NCBI GenBank assembly: GCA_932294295.1
Contig: OW028575.1
Coordinates: forward strand, 11,084,558-11,148,557
Length of the DNA stretch: 64,000 nucleotides
Direction of reading: 5' to 3'
Source of the DNA: Alitta virens
Taxonomy: Eukaryota; Annelida; Polychaeta; Phyllodocida; Nereididae
A program made the position numbers and the translations under genes. Shown here one piece after another: positions 22,646 to 36,051 of this stretch (positions within the stretch are counted from its first letter, which is position 1; each line of letters starts with the position of its first letter). The notes below the pieces were generated by a model. It had not been told where the DNA came from. It ran no database searches and saw only the letters and a program-made list of their open reading frames with translations.

Positions 22646-23301
22646 AGAAAAGAGCAAACACCATTGGCAATACTCATCTTCAATTTACAAAAAGAATAAA
22701 TACAATTTTAAAAAATTATCTTGATTCATGTTTATATATATAAATATATAAGTGGGTGTGTGTTTGTCAATCATTCAAACATGTTGGCTAATTGGTAAGA
22801 TGTGTATTTTCATTATTTAAGAACATTTAAACTATGCAACAATTAGTTAAGTATAATTTTTGCCTTATGTTCAAACTTATCAAGTGTCAAAGATTCACTT
22901 GGTACCCATTCCAGAGATCCAAGATGAATAAATGACTTTTTCATTACATCAGTTCTACAATATGTTAAATGGATATTCATAGTATAACTATGATGTGTAA
23001 ATACTATGATATCACTAGCCACAACAATGGAATTAACTCAATAATATTGATCCATGAATACAATTTTATATACGTTTGCGTAGGCAGGTGCAATCATTTC
23101 TTTGTGAAAAGGCTTGCCAATTTAGTTGCTTTACAAGATCAGTACCTAGTGTTAACAATGTCAAAACTTGAGACAATCTAAATTGACAAATCATTTCTAT
23201 GTACATTTTTCAATTGATCTGCCTATGAAGATGGTATCTGACTTATCAATGATCACAACAAGTCGACTGGCTTTGTACCAGTTACCAATATTTAAACATA
23301 G

Positions 23302-24008
23302 GCTGCGCTGCAGCTCAACCCTCAGCAAATCCCAAATACCACACAGGCATCATTAAAATTGTTAAGTGTTTGTCCGACAGGCAGGAGGGTGGGTGTTACA
23401 CTTTCGTTTCCAGAGCAGAACTCTCACACACACTTTTGTTTCTAGATAACACTCTGTATGACCTAGTGGTGCCTTGTGATAGCCACACTAACATATCTTG
23501 GCTATGTTTTACAAAATCTTGAAAAACATTATTTCTTGAGTGCTTATATAGTGTGTGCGAGGAACCGAAACAACTGCCACTTGGTCTACATAGCCTGTTT
23601 TGCTATGCTAATCAGTCTAAGATGTCCTATTTTTTTAACTCTTGAACTTCTTCTTTTGTTCTTTATATTCTGAGTGTGAAATAATACAGTATTCCCATGG
23701 GTATTGTTAAAAGTAAGGCCCATATTAAGTCTTGCTTTTGTCCACTTAGTCTTACATTGTCTCATTTTGATGCAAATATACATCCACATTGCAATATTCA
23801 GATGATTTGGTAAATATAACTGTTTTTTGGACAATGAAATTATAAATACAGGTGTATATTACTATATTAGTGGTCTTATTTTTCATGTGCGCATGATATT
23901 ATAATGTCTTACAAATATCTTACTTCTTATTAAGGTAAACCTACGGGAACCCTGTCTTAACAGCAATAAATTCTGTTCAGAGTAAAGTCAAGTGAGCATA
24001 AAAAGTAA
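23302..24008 (-). repeat. Dispersed repeat X, minus orientation (unit 2)
   Basis: Counterpart of 9866-10736 with the distal end removed: GAGCATAAAAAGTA joins straight to AATACAAATC, whereas unit 1 has 233 more bases between. AAGTA at both breakpoints suggests microhomology-mediated deletion. Confidence 0.6.
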
Positions 24009-24945
24009 ATACAAATCTTAAAGGGTTATTTTGTTTGGAATGATTTCCCACAATAACCTGTATACCACATAGAAAAGCCATGTGATATAGCCAATGTGGT
24101 ATACATATCTATACCACTTGGTTTACCTTGCATGTATGGCAGGCCAATAACAGGACATCACTATTTACAGATAAGCACTTTGCCGCTTGTAATAGCGCCA
24201 TCACTTCAAAACGATTGTCGGAATCAAATAATGAAAACCATTACAAAGATAAATTATGGAGGTTTCTATAAAAGTTGAATTTTTTAAATCGGACCAGAAA
24301 TAATGACTCTGGAGGGCAAAACGTGATATAAAGTCAATGCATCTGTTCAGTCCACAGATACTAGCTATTGTGTATCTCTGTTGCCAACAGCAGCGTCATA
24401 GTAGCGTCATTGCTTCGGTAAAACAAACGGACTTAACTGCACAATAAATAATTTTCTTACCTAATCTGCCATAAAAGCTAATTCTAAGGGGAAATTTTCA
24501 ACAACTGGTTAGTAAACATCAGTCATAAATTGCTTTGTTAATCTTAAAATGACTGTGGAAGTTTTGTAACGTCATGTAGTGATCTGATTGTTTGATAGCA
24601 ATGATTAATATTCATGACTTTTTTCATACCACATGAAAATGCATTGAACATAAGGTAATATAGATCATTATGCAACTACTTATTATGAAATTGCTAATTA
24701 TAAACAGAAACTGCTGAATGGGTTGAGCATGGCAATACAATGATCAAATATTTAATAATTGTATGCACATGAATTGTACAACATTTTCAGCTGTCATTGC
24801 TAAGTATGGGATTCTAAGGAATGTGAAGAAAGCAACAAAAGTTTTCCTCCAGACACGAAATAAATATTTGTTTTTATTTTTTCAAAATTTTGTAAAACAT
24901 AGCCAGCATATGTCAATGTGACTATCAAAAGGCCATATAGAGTAT

Positions 24946-25312
24946 TGTATTGGTATGAGTATTTCCCAAGAGGGAGCACCCTCCTAGACAACCACAATTA
25001 ATAGAGGGAGTTTTAATCACTTTTCACACCTTAATGTTTTTGACAACTTATTGTTATCCACAATATCCTGTACACTTTAAACTGACCTGTAGAAAGAGCA
25101 ACACCTGTCAATAGAAGCTCCATATTTATATTCTACATTTATAGACCAAAAGGTAAGTTTAATTCATAACTATTTATTTCTGTGATTGGTATTAATTTAT
25201 ATAGTAATCATTCAATGTATTATTATGGTATTCACTGTATATATTCTAAACTTGCAGTCACTGTTGCTGGGCTGATGTCATGTGTGGTAGACGTCTAATG
25301 CAGCCTGTCTGC
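24946..25312 (+). mobile_element. BEL/Pao 5' LTR, 3'-truncated (unit 2)
   Basis: Starts TGTATTGG after the target duplication AGTAT (24941-24945). It matches the solo LTR of unit 1 to CAGCCTGTCTGC, then jumps into internal coding sequence at 25313. The rest of the LTR, the primer-binding site and most of gag are gone, so the element cannot transpose by itself. Confidence 0.8.
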
Positions 25313-25356
25313 CAACGTGCTGAGACAGACAAACTGAGGCCCCTCGATGCCTTTTT

Positions 25357-25971
25357 ATGAATTTTCTTGCCACTGAGAGGGCTTCAGTAGTTCGTCTAGC
25401 TGAGTTGCAAAAGAAAAAAGTGATGCATCAATCTGGGACATTTGCGACTACTGGAGATAGAATGAAGTCAGCTTCCAGTCAAAAAGGCAAGCCTTCTTGT
25501 GCAGTACACAAAGAAAACTCCAAGCATAAGACCGCTGATTGCAATGAATTTAAGAAATTATTGTTGGATGATAAACTCACTGTCTTGCGTAGCGTTCATG
25601 CTAGTTTTGGGTACCACCAATGAGAACATTGTAACAGCAAGGTATATTGCCAAGTTTGTGAAAAATCTGGACATCTTACACTCATGTGCAAATGCTCATC
25701 CAATGATAGTGCATCGGACACCCAAGAATCTGCATCTAGTAGTTGTCACACTGCAAAAACTCCATCAGGTTCGAAGTATGCAATATTTCAAACATTGGTT
25801 GTCAATAATGGCAAACAGGCCAGGATGTTTTGTGACAATGGTTCTAATTCATCATATGTGACACACAAGGCTGCAGCTCGACTTGGTGCCAAGGTGCTTG
25901 GCAAATATAACTTGGATGTCACTACCATGGGTAAAGTTGAGACTGAATACAATACCGCCTTTACAAGCTGA
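25357..25971 (+). pseudogene. BEL/Pao gag end and protease start (unit 2)
   Basis: Remnant of the Gag-Pol polyprotein. After CAVHKENSKH a TGA (25621-25623) interrupts the frame, which continues through a zinc-knuckle CQVCEKSGHLTLMC and then the start of a retropepsin-like domain (DUF1758 type). The active-site motif reads FCDNGSNSS, with Asn in place of the usual Ser/Thr. It ends at TGA 25969-25971; the next part lies in another frame. The 25621 nonsense codon is shared with unit 3 and so predates the duplication. The element is not functional. Confidence 0.8.
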
Positions 25972-25973
25972 CA

Positions 25974-28115
25974 TTGAAGACAAAGACAGGTCGCAGTGTA
26001 CCTATACTGGCTTTTGGTATGAAACAGATTACAAGTTCTGTGTCAATCCTTGACACTGATTGTTTAAAGAAACTCTTTCCAGACAGAAATACATCACTTC
26101 TACATCGGAAGTCTACTCAAGTGGATATTCTTCTGGGATGTGACTACTTTGGCCTTCATCCGAAACATGAGATCTGTAAAGCTGGAAGTGATCTCAGTAT
26201 CATGGAAGGAGAACTTGGGATTTGCTTGCAAGGCTATCATCCTGAGTTAAAAGAAAATACAGTGGTCAGCTCTGATATGGTCCGAGTGTTGCACAGCAGT
26301 CAACTTAGATCAGATTGTCACTTGACTCGTCTTTTGAGTCACCCTAAATTTAGTCAACCATTCTCACAAGTCGAAAATTCAGCTTCTCATAAAACTGAAG
26401 TAAATGCACTGTTGTCTAAGTCTGACTTGGGAGTACAGAATTTCATTCAAGGTGAGGAGTTGGCAACTGAAGTGAATCCAAAGTGTGGGGGATGTCGATG
26501 TTCAAAATGTCCCACAGTAGGGCATACATACTCCTTCAAAGAAGTGCAAGAGCTGAATTTGATTTGTGACAATCTTAGCTGTGATGCGGATCAGAAGTGT
26601 TGGATCACCAAGTATCCCTGGTTGGCTGACCCTATGGACTTGCCTGACAACTATGGTGCAGCTTTTGCAACACTGAAGAGTACTGAGATGACTCTAAGGA
26701 AGGATCCAGTCTGGGCTGAAAAATACAAGGAGCAAATTGAAGACATGCTTGGTAGGAAAGTTGCTCGTTGTTTGACTAATGATGAATTGCAGTCATGGAA
26801 AAGCCCCAAGTGTTACATTAGTCATCTTGCTGTGAAGAATGCACATTCTCAATCTACTCCAGTTAGGATTGTCTTCAATTCAAGCCAAGTTTGTCATGGC
26901 GTTTCTTTGAACTCAGTTCTGGCCAAGGGACCTGATGCCTACTTAAACAACCTCATAGGACTTCTCCTGAGATGGTGTGAACAATGTGTAGCTATAGTGG
27001 GTGATATTAAGAAGATGTTTAACTCAGTTCATCTTGAACCACTTGAGCAACACTGTCATAGGTTTTTGTGGCGAGATTTGGACACTAGCAAGAAGCCTGA
27101 AGTCTACGTGATGACATGGGTGAACATGGGGGACCGGCCAGCTCCAGCCATTTGCACTGAAGCCCTGTATATGACTGCTGACAAGTTTGAATCTGATAGC
27201 CCTGTTGCTGCTGGAGTGGTGAGATGATCAACTTATGTCGATGACATCCTGGACTCTTTTGTTGATGAGGATATGGCTCTGCAAGCCACCAGTGATGTTG
27301 AGTGTATGTTGGCTAAAGGTGGATTCAAAATAAAATGTTGGCAATTGAGTGGTAATGTCAGGGCTACTTCAGAATCACAGGATTCCGGTGTGTGTCTGCT
27401 GAAAAGTGATGGACAAGACACAAGAGTTCTGGGTATTTCATGGTCACCTGAGTCCGATGTTATGACATTCACAGTTGTGTTGAACTTCTCGCCGAAGAGG
27501 AAAGGTGAAAGGACTGGAACAAACTTACAAGCCTCTGATGTTCCTATAGCTGTACTGGTGGTTTTGACCAGAAGAATTGTCCTGCAACAGGTAATAATGC
27601 TCTTTGATCCTTTGGGATTCATTTGTCCTTTCACTCTCCTTGCAAAAATTAATTTGGGGGAAACATGGTCTTTGCGATTAGAATGGGATGATCAATTTCC
27701 CGAAAATGTGCATGCAAAGTGTTTGCAATTCTTCACTCACCTGACTGAACTGGAGAGTATTCAATATAATAGGAGTCTTCACCCACCAACTGCAGTCAAG
27801 GCTGGGCCTAGTTTGATCATCTTTTCAGATGCCAGTGACACAGCTTATGGCTTCTCATCTTATGTTAGATGGCAACTGGAAGATGGACAGTTTTGGTGTA
27901 GACTTATTATGGCAAAATCAAGGATTGCACCTCTTCGAAAGCTCAGCACTCCACAAATGGAACTGAATACTGCTGTGTTGTCAAAGAGAGGAAGAAAGGT
28001 CATTGAAAAGGAAATGAGGTTGAACTTTGATAAGATTCTCCACATTGTGGACTCTGAGACTGTCTTGAACATGATTCACAAGACAAGCACTAGATTCAAG
28101 ATATTGAAGGCGTAA
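25974..28115 (+). pseudogene. BEL/Pao protease end, reverse transcriptase and RNase H (unit 2)
   Basis: Continuous frame apart from a CGA-to-TGA nonsense codon at 27225-27227 placed three codons before the RT catalytic box. Order: ILLGCDYFG (protease C-terminal motif), Cys-rich linker GGCRCSKCP, RT motif A (VGDIKKMFNSV, about 26996-27028), RT motif C YVDD at 27234-27245, then RNase H with Asp (FSDAS), Glu (PQMEL) and Asp (HIVDSE). It is shifted out of frame at about 28110. The domain order and DUF1758 identify BEL/Pao rather than gypsy or copia. Confidence 0.9.
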
Positions 28116-28117
28116 GC

Positions 28118-29045
28118 ATGGGCGAGATTCAGAGTGCAACTAATGGTGATATGTCTGGCTGGGCTTGGTTACCAGGAGAACACAATTCTGCTGATCTGTT
28201 ATCCAGGGGATGCTTTCCAGAGCAGTTGAAGTCAGAGTCAGAATGGTGGAGAGGACCTCCAATATTGTATAAACCCATTGAGGAATGGACTCTGAAGTTT
28301 GGCCTCCAAAGGGATGATCCACTACCTGGTGAGAAGAAGTTGGTTGTCTGTTCTGCTGCTGATGCTGTGGTTACACATGGTCTGAGCAGCTGTGTTGATT
28401 ACGCCAGGTACAGTAATGTCCGCAAGCTTATTTGGGTTGTTGCTATGTTAATAACAGTTGTAAGGGCAAAGTCCTTCAAATGTGGGTCTCATAAAGTCAC
28501 GCCTGAATTACTCCATGAGGCAGAGAAATTGATTATGCTTGATGTTCAACGAGATATGGTTGATGAGCTCTCAAAGAAGAATGGTAAGTACTCTGCTCTA
28601 AGACCTACAGCTCAACATGACAATCTTTGGGTTGTGGGAAGCAGGCTACAGAAGTTCAATCCCATGTGTCCTGAATCAGAGGCTCAAGTACTGCTACCTT
28701 CAAACCATGTAATCACACGTCTGTTGATGAAAAATTCTCATGAAGCAAGTGGTCATAGAGGTAGAGACTCGTTTCAGACAAAATTACTGGACTCCACATG
28801 GCAGCAAGCTTGCCTGGTCCATTAAGTCCTCTTGTCAGCTTCGCAAACTTAGGGAACCGAAGCTTTTGACTCAAGAAATGGGCTTACTTCCTGATTCTCG
28901 ACTGAAACCAGCTCCTGCTTTCACCAATGTCATGCTTGATTTGTTTGGTCCGTATAAGGTTAGGGGTGAGGTTAATAAGCGTGTTTTGGGCAAAGTCTAT
29001 GGAGTCATTTTTACTGATATGGTCATGAGAGCAGTGCACATCTAA
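28118..29045 (+). pseudogene. BEL/Pao post-RNase H and integrase N-terminal part (unit 2)
   Basis: Two overlapping frames (28118-28825 and 28740-29045). The first has WLPGEHNSADLLSRG, typical after BEL RNase H. The second has the end of the integrase zinc-binding domain (C..C..LR) and the start of the core (MLDLFGPYKV, holding the first catalytic Asp). The remainder of the integrase core is missing: sequence runs from FTDMVMRAVHI into the C-terminal region, so an internal deletion removed the second Asp and Glu. Confidence 0.8.
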
Positions 29046-29110
29046 GCAGTTTTCAGTTATGATACAAATTCATTTCTCATGGCTCTTAGTCGGTTTGCGA
29101 GCATACGCGG

Positions 29111-29518
29111 TTGGCCAGAGAAGACCCAGGGTCACAATTGGTGGGTGTAGAAAGAGAATTAAGACAAGCTTGGAAAAAACTTGAGGTATCAATTGGTCCA
29201 GATTCTTGTAGATTCATTTTGGAAGAGGTGTGTGCTCCAGCACTCATTTTTCAAAGAAAGTGGCATACTCCATATAGAAACTTGAGACCTGGCGACAGAG
29301 TGATGTTTTCTGACAAAAACTCTTTGAGGGGGGAATTCAGACTGGGTCTTGTCAAAGATGTTGTAAAAGGACAAGATGGCAAAGTCCGCAGAGTTCCTCT
29401 AACATACAAAAATTTCAAAATTCAAGATAAGTTTTACAAAACCACTGAAATGGTGGTAACTCATGCCGTTCAAAGATTGGCCTTACTTGTGCCTGTGGAT
29501 GGTGATGACAGTGTCTAA
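29111..29518 (+). pseudogene. BEL/Pao C-terminal DUF5641 domain (unit 2)
   Basis: Last part of Pol: RNLRPGDRVMF, then RGEFRLGLVKDVVKGQDGKVR and a VQRLALLVPV end are characteristic of the DUF5641 domain that closes BEL/Pao polyproteins. A 3' LTR follows 38 bases after the stop. Confidence 0.85.
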
Positions 29519-29555
29519 TTCTTTAAACCCAATCACAGCAACCCCATCCTCCCAG

Positions 29556-30190
29556 TGTATTGGTATGTGTATTTTCCCAAGAGGAAGCCACCTCCTAGAC
29601 AACCACAAAAATAAAGGGAGTTTTAATCACCTTTCACACCTTAATGTTTTTGACAACTTATTGTTATCCACAATATCCTGTACACTTTAAACTGACCTGT
29701 AGAAAGAGCAACACCTGTCAATAGAAGCTCCATATTTATATTCTACATTTATAGACCAAAAAGTTTAATTCATTACTATTTATTTCTGTGATTGGCATTA
29801 ATTTATATAGGAATCATTCAATTGTATTATTATGGTATTAACTGTATATATTCTAAACTTGCAGTCACTTTGGCTGGGCTGATATAACATGTGGGTCTAA
29901 TGCAGCCTGTCTGCATAATATTGGTATTGAAGCCCTGAAGGCATTGGGATTGTAAGTTTATTTTGTACATCAATTATCATGTTTTTGTCTTATTATATTT
30001 ATTTACAATATCATCTATTGACTATTGTACTGTGCATCTATTGTACTGTGCACATAAATTTACTATTATACTGTATATTTGTTCATTTACAATGTGTTCC
30101 ATTTTACAGGGAACTCACCCTCACTCACCTAACTGAATAAAGAGCATTGAGTACCAACATCCTTCGTTCATTTGGCTAGATACCAATACA
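29556..30190 (+). mobile_element. BEL/Pao 3' LTR (unit 2)
   Basis: 635 bp from TGTATTGG to CAATACA, followed by AGTAT (30191-30195), the same 5-bp target duplication as left of the 5' LTR and as at the solo LTR in unit 1. AATAAAGAGCATTGAG near the end is the element's polyadenylation signal. Confidence 0.85.
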
Positions 30191-33100
30191 AGTATTACTG
30201 TACAAAATTGCATTAGGGAATGTGCATAATGTTCGAGTTCTGCTCCGGAAACAAAAGTGTTTTGCAATAGAAAAATATGATTAATTGAGTAGAATAATTT
30301 TGCCATGTAAAAAAAAAGACCCCCCTGCAAACAGTTCATTGTCAATCTTCTACAACCTCTCATCAATCACAGTTTGTAGTCCACTTGCCATTGAATTGAA
30401 TTTGTAAAAAGCATATTGATCAAGACTAATATATTGGTAATTTAACACATGAATTGACACTGAACAGTACTTTTTTCATAATTTTTGCAAAGAAAATGAA
30501 ATCGGCCTACATTGTACAGCGTTCAGTGTCTCATATCACCTTTTCTTTGTATATAGGAGGGACTCTTGCATATTTCAAATCATTAGGTAAAATACCACTT
30601 CTAAGTTACAAATTGGAATCTTTAGTTTACAATCAAATATCAATCTAATTTCAAAACAAGCACAGAACAAAACCTCAACTGATTTAACATCTTCAATGTT
30701 TCAATTTTTAGTACAGCTCAGATAAAATATAGGAGTTCGAGTCCCGGTTAGACGAATTATTTTCTCACTGTGCTGTAACATTATGTCCCCGTTCATTGCA
30801 CTTTCAAAAGTGAGGCCTCCACCCCTCCTCCCTTCGACACCACTCGATGGATAAGTTGTCTTCATGATACGATGTGGTCATATATCACTTAGTCAAATTA
30901 GCATTATGTATTTAATCATCACTGTCCATGGCAGACAGATCTTTTCTTCTCCCCCGCCCCCCCCCCCCCCCCAATAGAAAAACTGCTGCTGTGTAATCAT
31001 GTCGATGGTCCTGTTCAAAGATTGAATTGAAATGATTTGTTAACTATATATATATATATATATATGAGTAACCTCGAATTTGTGTCAAGGCGCGCCACCG
31101 TTTGGACCTCGATCGTACCATGCCCTACCTCATTCTTTTAAAAATAATAGTTCATCACATCATACTGAACAACCACATCAACATGACAAAAACACATTGC
31201 ACAACCCACAAACACCCCCCTCATCATCACCCAATCCATCATCATCCACACCATCAACATCTAATACAGAAATCAATAAAATTGATGAACCATCTTCCCA
31301 GATGATGAAAAATACAGTGACTAAAACACGGAAGAAACCCGGAAAAGATAAATGAAAAAGACCATTAACAAAATTGGATCTTTGATTAAAAAAAATTTCT
31401 TTTTGTCAATCATTCTGACATTCAGGCTCATTGATAAGCTTGATTAGACGTCTTGGTTATTTTTTACATTAAATATTGCTTTTCTGTCAACATCTGCATC
31501 AAACTTAAATTTCACTCCCAAACAAGTTGTGGTGTTGAACAAATTCCGATAAATACCATTAACAAGAACACCACACACAGGCAATGTGATTCCCCTTGTT
31601 AATAACATCTGCTGCCATTGTTTCCCCAAAAAATATGATCTAAACCAATGTTATGAACACTGAGCCTCAAAATATCATCAAAGCATCAGTCTACAGCAGT
31701 ATCATTGGATTATCGTCTTATGTGGTTTTGCAAACACCGAAACAGTACATTGAACTATTACATGCTATATTTCCAAAGTGTAGGCTGAATATAAACTGCT
31801 GTTGCCATCATTGGGAGCAATCACTATACACCGTCCACTTTTTAAGGAACTGTGAAGCTGAAATTTATTACCTTCTTGGCGGAACATCCTGAAATAACGA
31901 AGAACCTTCATAGCTCATTGACCAAATTCATGAATCTCTGTAATAAAATAAAACGTGTCAGGTGATGGCCAAGATTAGTGCAAAAAGGGGACTTGTCACT
32001 TCAACCATACCAGTGTTACTCGTAAGTGAGAAGTTTTCATAGTAATTGGCACGATAGATACCATCAAGATAATGCTTTGATGTTAATCAGTGCTATGACA
32101 TTAGACCAAAAAAAAATTATGCCTCTCAATAGGCCAACAAGGGTGACTTTTAACAATTGATAAGGAATGTTCTGTTTTCTATCAGTGATAATTGGTAGGT
32201 GCTAATGGGCCATGGCCCTGCCCCCTTAGCTTGGATAAAAAAAATCAGGAGAAAATAAAGGCACGCACGGCTCAGGCGACAGTCCGCAAAATGCTATTTA
32301 TTGGTTAGAATGAATGAAATTTACCAACATATTGAGGGCACAAAAGACCAATATGTCATATGTTAGGATAATGGGGCAGCACCTGCCAATTGTCGCCTGT
32401 CATTAAAAGTGTACTTCCCCTGTTAAATGAAAATTAACAAAAACCCTTCGCATGTCGACATGAATCTGTCCTCTTCCCATCTTACTAAAGCAAGGCATCT
32501 GTATAAAGATGCCTAACCCTCCTTGATAAAGTATTTTGTGCTACCCTCCTCCATGAATAAAAATTTTAGGCATAATGCCTGTCCAATGGGGTGAAACTTC
32601 TTTAAAATGTATATTTCATGGTTTATAACATTCTAGCTCTTTCTGGCCCAGTAGTACACAACTGCTCATTTACGCAGTGCATAAAACCACACACAGCTAG
32701 AAAATACCTGGCAGTTACTTATATGGAATTTCACGTGAGATATATGACAGTAAAACAGCAGAGCTGATCGGTTGTAAAATGTGATGTTCTCTGTAACCAC
32801 AGAATACAGAACTCCAGTTCTGGGTCTGTAACCATGCTCAATTGATGTTCAGCCATAGGCTTCCAATTGAGGTTGTGGGGCATGACAGAGTCAACACCCT
32901 GAAGATTTTGGCCAGCCTGTTCATGGGACAGGTAGCAATTCAATTGAATTATACCTGTCCTACCAGGCACCAGCCATGATACTTATTCCATATTTTTGCT
33001 AATAGATGTATAGACCAAAAAAAATATATAGGATGTGAATGTGTTATTTGTAACAATATAGATTTTAATTACTGTATATGTCAGACCTATTATGAATCAA

Positions 33101-34486
33101 GAAGGATTGTCTTCCTGTTACCCATGAGAGGTATCATGGAAAGTTAGTACTACAGTAATGTACAGTATTTGTTCTGTCTACTTTACCTGTCATTTAACTT
33201 TGCCTCTGGAGCCACTTGCAATTTAAATTAATTCTAATTCTTCTTTTTTTTTTCAATGAGATTTGTAATCTTAAATATAGATATGCCAATGGTCTTGTTT
33301 GCAGTCATGTATCAGACTTATTTCGTGTCACTTTTGATTTGATGTACGCTTGTTCAGTAGCCCTACAATTTTTCTTCTATTTTTCTTTTCACATCAAGTG
33401 CCACACAAGTGTCACTTTAGAAATACGATTGTAGATAAAAACAATTAAATTGAAGCATGGCTTATGAAGTAAATTTAGTGCACCTTCAATCTGGTCATCA
33501 TACTGACATAGGCACACCTATTAAATCTACAATATAGGGTATACTGGTTCGCTGCAATCATTTTAGTAATTAACACCAACAAAATGCTGGTAATTAGACA
33601 ATGCCAGTACCATCTAAAACGAGACTCAATCTTGTCAACATTTAGCATATCAAGATATCCCTTTTCATCTGAAATCTAATCTGGTGAATGTCGTCTGGAA
33701 AGTCTGCATGGATTGTTACATGACCTGAAGAATAAAACAATGATAGAGAGAAACATTGATTACCTCGAAAGCGTATGAATCTACAACTCACCAGATGGCT
33801 GTAGTATGACACTTACCATCATTGCATTGGACGAGTCAAGACGTTAAACATCTATCCTCTTTGATCCAGGAAAAGACCTGTGTTGCTGATGAAGAACGTC
33901 ATCCTGTGGACATCTTGTGTCAATTTCAGGTTGTGAAGTTCAAGGAACACTTCTAGTATCTTGTATTTCTGGATGTCATGGAAATAATTATCACCTGGAC
34001 AGATAGTCATAACCAATAACCTGTCTTTGTTGAAGCAGTTAATTGGACAGATGAACACAAGGGTTTTGTTTATGTCCTCAACAATAGCAGATCTACTAAC
34101 AGTAGAGGGCAAGTCTGCAGTGTAGATGCTATCTCATTTTGCCGCATTTATCTTCAATAATAAGCTGCTCATAGATCCAACATTTTTTTAGCAGTGGAAT
34201 TGCTGTAAAGAGCATTGTGTCAATAGTCTTAGACTTTATTTAATTTAAATAAAGTAAATACAAACCTTAAAGGTTCATTATATATGAAATTATACCCAAA
34301 ATATTTATGTGGCACAACATTGTTTAGAATATCATTCAGACAAAGTTACACACACACAGTAAATCACACACTTTGGGAACAGCTGCCCTGATTCACACAA
34401 TCCATTGATGATCCAGTTGAAGAGAAGTCACATAAACTCTAGATACAGATTCTGAAAATTCCAGCATAAACAAGCACATTTTATCC

Positions 34487-34952
34487 TTGTTCGAAAAGGC
34501 TCATACTAAGATGCTCACTGAGATAAATGATAGTAAGCTAAACTCAAAACTCAGAACATATAAAACCTTCAAGAATGATATTCGAATAGAGCCCTATCTG
34601 AATTATACCCTACCCAAATCTGTCTATTGTAATATAGCATGTTTTAGACTAAGCTCACACAACCTTAATATTGAATTAGGCAGACACAAACGTCCTTATG
34701 TTCCTGCAGATGAAAGAATTTGTGAAAAATGCAATCTGAACCAAGTAGGAGTTTCATTGTTTAATGAGGTGTAAAAAATGGAATGATTTCGGCTTAAACT
34801 TATTCCAAATTGCTTGTAAATACATCGAGGGCTTTACTATTTTCGATCCAGCTGAACAATTCTTACAAATATTAACAACTAAGAACACTAACCTTAACTT
34901 TGCTCTTGGTAAATTTCTACAGGTAGCATTAAAATTAGACAGTAAAATATAA
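34487..34952 (+). pseudogene. LINE ORF2 C-terminal fragment, frameshifted (unit 2)
   Basis: Copy of 18090-18560 that has lost five bases just after CEKCNLNQV, so the zinc-knuckle His and last Cys now lie in another frame (34764-34952). Otherwise nearly identical to unit 1. Confidence 0.75.
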
Positions 34953-35982
34953 ATTGTCTCCTAGAACTGAGTGGCTGGCAGCACATTGACGAAACTGATT
35001 CCATGTGTGTATGAATTTGTACATTTGTATATTTGTAAATATCTACTATTGTATGTCACTTCATATTGTATGTCACTTCATATTGTATGCCAACATTCCC
35101 ATCTCATATTGTTTATCACTTCATATTGTTTACCATGTTGATAACAGTCAAGAGTACATTATGTATATATATATATCTATATATCTTATGCTTAGTGTTT
35201 AGTATTGTTATTGAACCTGAATTGTTGTGCTAAAACTATTTGTTGGTGCTTTTTTAAACAGTATTATTACTATTATTTGTTTAGTTCCGGGTGCTTTAGA
35301 ATTTCTTAGACAGACTATGTAGTGTTGATTAGTATTAGTCATAATATAGCTCTACTTATTTAATTATTTTAACTGTTGATCCATGTATTTCTATTATCTT
35401 TTTATTTTTTTGCCATTTATTATCTTGTCATGCTGACACATGTATCAATTTGATATTAAGCTGTCAATAAAAATCTATATATTAACACACGAGAAATTAT
35501 ATTTTTCCAAATTTTACAAAACATAGCCAAGATATGTCAGCACGGCTATCACAAGGCATCACTAGGCCACATAGAGTGTTACTGTATACAAGTTTCCAGT
35601 AGGCCTAAGTGCATTAGTGTTAGAGTTCAGCTCTAGAAACGAAAGTGCGTGTTAGAGTTCTGCTCAAGAAATGTAAAGTGTAACGCCCACCCTCCTGCCT
35701 GTCGGATGAACACTTAACAATTTTAATGATGCCTGTGTGCTATGTGGGATTTGCTGAGGGTTTAGCTGCAGCACACTTTATTATTATTTTTTTTTTTTTT
35801 AGAGAAAATGTTAGCGAGGATAAATTTCAGCAAATACAAGGGAAACTGGTAAAAATCTAGGACAACAATGAAATTATTAAAAAAAGTGTTTGACATTATA
35901 TTTATGTCATGTGCAGAGTTGACATATTTGCATGACAAATATTGGGGTATGATGACTTTTAAAACCAACAATCTAAAAAATT

Positions 35983-36051
35983 CGGGGGGGGGGGGGGGAG
36001 GTTTGTTGTTTAAAAATTCAATGCATTTAAAAAAAAAAGGGGGGGGGGGGT
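35983..36051. repeat. Two poly-G tracts
   Basis: Runs of 13-15 and about 10-12 G separated by about 40 bases. Unit 1 lacks the whole surrounding block of about 145 bases (19611-19616 joins ATTC to ATGATGATCC). Unit 3 keeps only the second run (about 51711-51721). Confidence 0.8.

Noticed and set aside
31080..31355. Ser/Pro/His-rich open frame, also at 47312
   Set aside because: Low-complexity translation of CAT/CAC-rich DNA; broken in unit 1 by the SINE; no start context or domain.
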